From Bacillota bacterium (GTDB lineage Bacteria > Bacillota > Ch66): a DNA stretch of 64,000 nt. The stretch is from positions 1 through 64,000 of the forward strand of contig JABLXP010000003.1 of assembly GCA_013178045.1 (NCBI GenBank), read 5' to 3'. The notes under the pieces are model-generated. The model was given only the letters and a program-made list of their open reading frames with translations. It was not told where the DNA came from and did not search any database. Made by a program: the position numbers and the translations under genes. This document shows positions 60,198 through 64,000 of the stretch, in pieces; the first letter of the stretch is position 1, and each line of letters starts with the position of its first letter.

Positions 60198-61348
60198 CTC
60201 TTGCGGCTGACCGCCGCGGTAACTCCCCGCCGTACCAAGGCCTCAGTCAGCAAGTGGTAGAAGGTCTCGCGGTCAGCCCCCTTAATCACCGCCTGCTCGT
60301 GCGCCTCTGCCAGCGCTACCGGATAGCCCTGCCCTTTTTGGGTCTGATCAACAATCACTGTGTGGACCAGTTCCACCAGGTCAGGGTTTAGGGCCGCCCA
60401 GGCCGGCAATTCAACCCGGGCGATCTCATGGCCGACGTGCACGTAGAAAAAGGCGACCCGGTGCCGACCATACTGCTGCAGGACTTTGGACTGACTGAAA
60501 AAGAGACCGGTGCGTTGTCCTGGCAGCATTCGATGCTTAAACAGAGCCGCGTCAGTCAACCCCTCCAGTTCACCACACGGGGCAAGCTCCAGGGAACGAC
60601 GAAAGGCGCAGTGGTCGCAATCAGCCACCGCCTGCGGACAGCGGTAAACCCGCAAAAGATTGACCACGTCCGTGCTGCGGGTGCCACTCAGGTAGCCGAC
60701 GGGTGGCACTTCCAAGGTATGCATTTGCTCAAACAGTGCCAGATAACGCTGCAAAAAGTATTGCTGAACCCCCTCGGCCTTCCCCTCCAGGACCCACTGG
60801 ATCAAGGTGCCATCAATCAGGGCGACAGTCGGTAAGTCGCGTTCTTTAGCCCGCCGACTCAATTCCACCAGGTGCTCCCACTCGAAAAGCGTCCGCCGGA
60901 TGGCCAGCAAATCTCCTTGTACCAGGACCTTGCGTCCATTGGTCTCCTGATAGAGGTCATCTTCCAGGTAACCGAGGTAGGGGACACTTTCCAGGACGGG
61001 TGGCTCGCCGGTCCCGTAGTGCAGCATGACTCGCCCGATATTCAACAGGTAGCACAGAACCACTTCGTGATGGTCAGGGGCAATCTGGGAACCATCAGTG
61101 GCCGCAACCGTGACCTGAGGAGGCCGTGGGAGCGGTAGATAAGCCCGTACCAGTGATTCCACCGGCTCGGCCACTAACCAGGAAGTCTGACTCTGCCTAA
61201 CCTTATCCACCAGGCGCGCCAGATTTACCTCCGCCGACTCCAGGTCGACCAGGGCCTGACCGAGCCGTCTTTTCCAATCGGCCAGGCCACTGACCTGGCT
61301 GGCGGCCAGTTCATCAATCTGTCTGGCCACTTTTGACCAGTTCAGCAT
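60170..61348 (-). CDS. nurA: NurA-type 5'-3' DNA nuclease
   Basis: 392 aa from ATG 61348 (GAGGG eight bases upstream). NurA motifs: ATDGSQ (D85, metal-binding), LIDGTLIQW (about 170), and the C-terminal HEQAVIKGADRETF segment. RNase-H-like nuclease that resects DNA 5' ends with HerA. It heads a run nurA-HAS-herA-sbcD-sbcC with all genes overlapping or within 5 bp. Confidence 0.9.
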   Translation of the reverse strand: MLNWSKVARQIDELAASQVSGLADWKRRLGQALVDLESAEVNLARLVDKVRQSQTSWLVAEPVESLVRAYLPLPRPPQVTVAATDGSQIAPDHHEVVLCYLLNIGRVMLHYGTGEPPVLESVPYLGYLEDDLYQETNGRKVLVQGDLLAIRRTLFEWEHLVELSRRAKERDLPTVALIDGTLIQWVLEGKAEGVQQYFLQRYLALFEQMHTLEVPPVGYLSGTRSTDVVNLLRVYRCPQAVADCDHCAFRRSLELAPCGELEGLTDAALFKHRMLPGQRTGLFFSQSKVLQQYGRHRVAFFYVHVGHEIARVELPAWAALNPDLVELVHTVIVDQTQKGQGYPVALAEAHEQAVIKGADRETFYHLLTEALVRRGVTAAVSRKSWRKRSGLI

Positions 61349-61455
61349 CTTTTTTCCCTCTTTTGTCAATCATAGTATAAGTTTTATTTATTCGGCTAAC
61401 CGGAAAAAGAATCCTGCTGCCGGTAAATAAATCAAAGTAAATCAACCTGGCAAAA

Positions 61456-61486
61456 AAATCCCAACACCCTTGGAGTGTTGGGATTT
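61456..61486 (-). terminator. Terminator of the SLH-protein gene
   Basis: AAATCCCAACAC/GTGTTGGGATTT with a 7-base loop followed by TTTTTTTG on the minus strand, 65 bp after the stop. Confidence 0.9.
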
Positions 61487-61550
61487 TCCACTATTCTACT
61501 TCCTCAACCTCATTTTCACGCACTGCTGGGGCCGGGACCAGCCACGATTT

Positions 61551-62795
61551 TCATGACCACGTCAGGCTATTGCTACCAATGGCGGTAATAACGCCAGCGA
61601 GTTCAGTTTCCTGGCTTTCCGCCTCAATGGCCACAACCAGCTTATTCTCAACCCTGACCTCAACCCCCTGCCCGGCTTTCAGGTCAGCCAGGGTGGCTGT
61701 CTTGCCGTTTAATTTGACCGGTACCTGGGGAGCAACATCAAGGGTAATCTCGGCTCCACCCACCACGATGGTCATGGTGGTCGAATTATTAATGGTCACG
61801 ATGGTCTTCAAGGTACCCCTGATTAAATCAGTGTCTTCCACCGGCACCGGCTCGGGTTTATACACCCGAATAAAGACCGCGACTCCCTGGGCGTTGGTCA
61901 GAACGTCAACTGCGCCGCCGACCGGTAATTTTTCCAGTGTCCCTTTTCTCTTGTCAATAAAGATGAAGGCCTCGGAGGCAACAGTCATGGTCTGGGAACT
62001 GCCATCCACCTTCTTCACCGTGATCGTGCCACTGCCATTTTGGGCCACCGTCACCGCGGTGAGGGTTCCCTCCACTTCCTGAGCACCAAATTGATTCTTT
62101 AGCAGGTTTTCCATCCGCACCATCAAGGTGGCCATCTCAGCCCGGGTGATGGGCTTATGCGGCTGGAAGGTACCGTCCGGATTGCCGATCATCACTTTCT
62201 TCTTCGCGATCATGACGATGTACCCTCTGGCCCAGACCGGTACGTCTTGTTCGTCACAAAAAGTCGCTGTGCTCCCTGACTGAACCTCGGCCTGACCCGC
62301 CAGATCCAGCGCGCGCAGAGCCATCACTGCAATTTCATAGCGTTTCGCAGGTTCATAAGGTCGAAAATCCCGCAAATCATCACCGGCGATGATGCCTTTC
62401 TCAACAGCGACCGCGACGTATCCTTTCGCCCATTCGGGTATGGCCTGGCCATTTTTAAATGCCAGGGGAGTTGTTGCCGACTGCCTGGCCTCATCCTCCA
62501 AACCCAGCAAACGCACTAACATCACGACTGCTTCCAGGCGGGTGATTGGCTTATTGGGCTGGAAAGTCATATCCTCATACCCGGTGATCACACGCTTCAT
62601 ATTCATTTTCGTCATTGCTTCTTCCGCCCAATGGCCCGGAATATCCCGCAGGACGCCACGTGTTTCTATCTCTATCTTCTTGGCTTTGCCTGGTGACCAC
62701 TCTTTCCATGCCGAAGCCATCGCGCTGGAAGCTACCAAACTAAAGCACAGGGTCAACACCAAAGTATAGATAAACAGTTTATTCATTCTCTTCAT
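61551..62795 (-). CDS. Secreted S-layer-homology (SLH) domain protein
   Basis: 414 aa. Signal peptide about 1-28 (ending ASSAMASA). Three SLH repeats lie at about 48-105, 112-165 and 178-235 (IPGHWAEEAM...ITRLEAVVML; IPEWAKGYVAVAV; PVWARGYIVMI...ITRAEMATLMVRM), which bind secondary wall polymer. The C-terminal 180 residues are small beta domains rich in Thr/Val (GTLTAVTV, GTITVKKV, GTLKTIVTI), of unknown ligand. Downstream of rsgI/sigI on the same strand, so it may be a sigma-I target. Confidence 0.9.
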   Translation of the reverse strand: MKRMNKLFIYTLVLTLCFSLVASSAMASAWKEWSPGKAKKIEIETRGVLRDIPGHWAEEAMTKMNMKRVITGYEDMTFQPNKPITRLEAVVMLVRLLGLEDEARQSATTPLAFKNGQAIPEWAKGYVAVAVEKGIIAGDDLRDFRPYEPAKRYEIAVMALRALDLAGQAEVQSGSTATFCDEQDVPVWARGYIVMIAKKKVMIGNPDGTFQPHKPITRAEMATLMVRMENLLKNQFGAQEVEGTLTAVTVAQNGSGTITVKKVDGSSQTMTVASEAFIFIDKRKGTLEKLPVGGAVDVLTNAQGVAVFIRVYKPEPVPVEDTDLIRGTLKTIVTINNSTTMTIVVGGAEITLDVAPQVPVKLNGKTATLADLKAGQGVEVRVENKLVVAIEAESQETELAGVITAIGSNSLTWS

Positions 62796-62816
62796 ACCTT
62801 CGCGCCACTCCTTTCC

Positions 62817-63791
62817 CTATTTTGCTTCATTACCAGACCTGAATCGTCTTTTTTCGTGACTGTTTCCATCTGATTTTTTTGTTCGATCCGAACCATTCAA
62901 TCTCTCATGTTCTTCCGACTTCGACTCGTCACGTTTTTCCGGCTGGCCACGGTCTTTCCCCTGCTCAGTGTATTCCTGTGAACCAGGGCCTGGCAGCTGT
63001 TCGACCGGCTGGTCTGCATGCTTTTTCGGCAGCGGCTGGTGTTTTTCAATCCATTGCTCCACCCTTAAGTCCTTAAGCTTCAAATTCTTTAGCTCTTTAT
63101 TAGTCAGGTTCTTAATCTGTTGCCCCGTCTCCTCTTTGACAGCGTCCGAATAAAGGAGATACCGGCCGATCGATACCCCGAGCTTCTGCGCTTCGCGCCG
63201 CGCCTCCGGCTTCGCCACCGTTACCTGCACCGCCACCGGTACCTTCAGTTTAGCCACTGAGTTGGCAATGGCTTGATAGACCTGCTTTTCCTCAACCACC
63301 GTCGGGGGCGCCTCCGGCTCCACTTCGACGGCAGAGAAGACCAGGTTCTCTTGTTGTGGGTTTAAGTAATTGTTCTGGACCGCGGCCTCCACCAGTTCCG
63401 CCACGGCCTCATAGATATCTTTCCCCTTCACCGGTGCCGCTCTTAGCAGAATTTTTCCATCCGCATTCAGTCCTTTGGCCTCAACAACCCGACTGTTCTG
63501 GTCTACCCCCAGTTCCAGGCTGGGATTGATGTCGAGCGAGACGTACGCCACCGCTGTTGGTAGTAACCACTGATACAGAGACCAGCCCATGACCACCAGC
63601 AATAGCGAAGCCACCAGGGCCAGTGGCCGCAGCCAGCCGCTCCAGGTATGCAATTGAACAACGATTTCCTCACCAACCTCTACCCGAGAAGACGGTCTGG
63701 GCACCCGGCGAAATTCCCCCGCTTGAGTCATGATGATACAGTGGCGTTTCTCAACTTCCATGACTATACCGCGTACCTGGTGCTTCATCAT
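62817..63791 (-). CDS. rsgI: Anti-sigma-I factor RsgI-like protein
   Basis: 324 aa. An N-terminal RsgI_N domain (about 1-50: VRGIVMEVEKRHCIIMTQAGEFRRV) binds SigI in the cytoplasm; one membrane span at about 55-78; then an extracellular region (DINPSLELGVDQNSRVVEAKGLNADGK, the self-cleaving domain seen in RsgI family) and a long charged Lys/Glu/Ser-rich C-terminal tail. Overlaps the sigI end by about 41 bp, and an SLH gene follows, suggesting that an envelope signal is sensed. Confidence 0.9.
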   Translation of the reverse strand: MMKHQVRGIVMEVEKRHCIIMTQAGEFRRVPRPSSRVEVGEEIVVQLHTWSGWLRPLALVASLLLVVMGWSLYQWLLPTAVAYVSLDINPSLELGVDQNSRVVEAKGLNADGKILLRAAPVKGKDIYEAVAELVEAAVQNNYLNPQQENLVFSAVEVEPEAPPTVVEEKQVYQAIANSVAKLKVPVAVQVTVAKPEARREAQKLGVSIGRYLLYSDAVKEETGQQIKNLTNKELKNLKLKDLRVEQWIEKHQPLPKKHADQPVEQLPGPGSQEYTEQGKDRGQPEKRDESKSEEHERLNGSDRTKKSDGNSHEKRRFRSGNEAK

Positions 63792-64000
63792 GACTCCTCC
63801 TTTCCAATGGGATCTGAATGTAGCTCTTGAGATAGGCGAACTCCTCGGGAAACTGCAGGATCAGGGCCAAGGCGATGATGTACTTGCGGCCGCGTTCGAC
63901 CGTCTTCCGGCTGATGGCCAGCCGGTCGGCCAGTTCCTTGACCGGCAGTTTTTTCTTGGCCAGCAGGTATTCCATCAAATGGGGAGTTTGGACCAAACCC
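63751..64000 (-). CDS. sigI: RNA polymerase sigma-I factor, 3' part
   Basis: The frame is open at the window edge; the last about 82 codons are visible. They contain a helix-turn-helix (LPVKELADRLAISRKTVERGRKYIIALALIL) typical of the SigI C-terminal region, then YLKSYIQIPL and a short tail overlapping rsgI. The gene starts outside the window. SigI controls envelope or heat responses through RsgI. Confidence 0.85.
   Translation of the reverse strand, partial: GLVQTPHLMEYLLAKKKLPVKELADRLAISRKTVERGRKYIIALALILQFPEEFAYLKSYIQIPLERRSHDEAPGTRYSHGS

Noticed and set aside
1-64000. CRISPR arrays, tRNA and rRNA genes
   Set aside because: No regularly spaced direct repeats, cloverleaf sequences or conserved rRNA segments were noticed; the only short tandem repeat is coding (45965-46000).

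Overview
The window looks like part of the chromosome of an anaerobic, endospore-forming member of the Bacillota (class Clostridia or a close relative). The evidence is an [FeFe]-hydrogenase maturase (HydE), an aldehyde ferredoxin oxidoreductase with a sulfur carrier, a clostridial CoA-transferase, a CotE-like coat gene with a surface-glycosylation cluster, an S-layer-homology protein, a SigI/RsgI pair, and strong AGGAGG ribosome binding sites with frequent TTG/GTG starts. I cannot name the genus from sequence alone.

Layout. 1-7.2 kb is accessory DNA. It holds a decayed 'recombinase in trio' (RIT) element with 26-bp inverted ends inserted in an already decayed DDE transposase, two DUF6431 transposon genes, a phage terminase small subunit remnant, a HicAB toxin-antitoxin pair and an IS110 remnant. 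7.2-9.9 kb is a two-gene unit (DUF6062 protein plus dynamin-like GTPase) behind what looks like a fluoride riboswitch. 10-25 kb is mixed housekeeping: a secreted DUF2334/FG-GAP protein, CoA-transferase, RodA, an Rrf2 regulator with CysK, HydE, the AOR cluster, ferredoxin, an L,D-transpeptidase and an EF-G paralogue. 25-29.7 kb is a minus-strand operon-like run: queD-queC-DUF366-queE-folE-ypmA-like-lepB-surE. 29.8-37.2 kb holds spore-coat-like and glycosylation genes, including a 67-codon DUF542-like gene with an in-frame TGA at a Cys position, a selenoprotein candidate.

37.1-54 kb is a nitrogen and lipoate region, all on the minus strand. It contains an ANTAR antiterminator gene, two glutamine synthetase genes, carA, an isocitrate-dehydrogenase-like gene and a three-part archaeal-type glutamate synthase. 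These are followed by dihydrolipoamide dehydrogenase, LipB, LipA, a free 77-aa lipoyl carrier and an HdrB-HdrC fusion. Four of the leaders (carA, gltB, glnA, ANTAR gene) carry two hairpins with hexaloops of the A-x-x-G-x-x type, the second sharing a strand with an intrinsic terminator. A fifth leader, before the IDH-like gene, has one such hairpin plus terminator. This reads as a local ANTAR antitermination regulon for nitrogen assimilation.

54-61.4 kb is a five-gene DNA-end-processing operon (nurA, HAS-barrel gene, herA, sbcD/mre11, sbcC/rad50). 61.5-64 kb holds an SLH-domain protein and rsgI with the 3' end of sigI. No rRNA, tRNA or CRISPR array was recognised.
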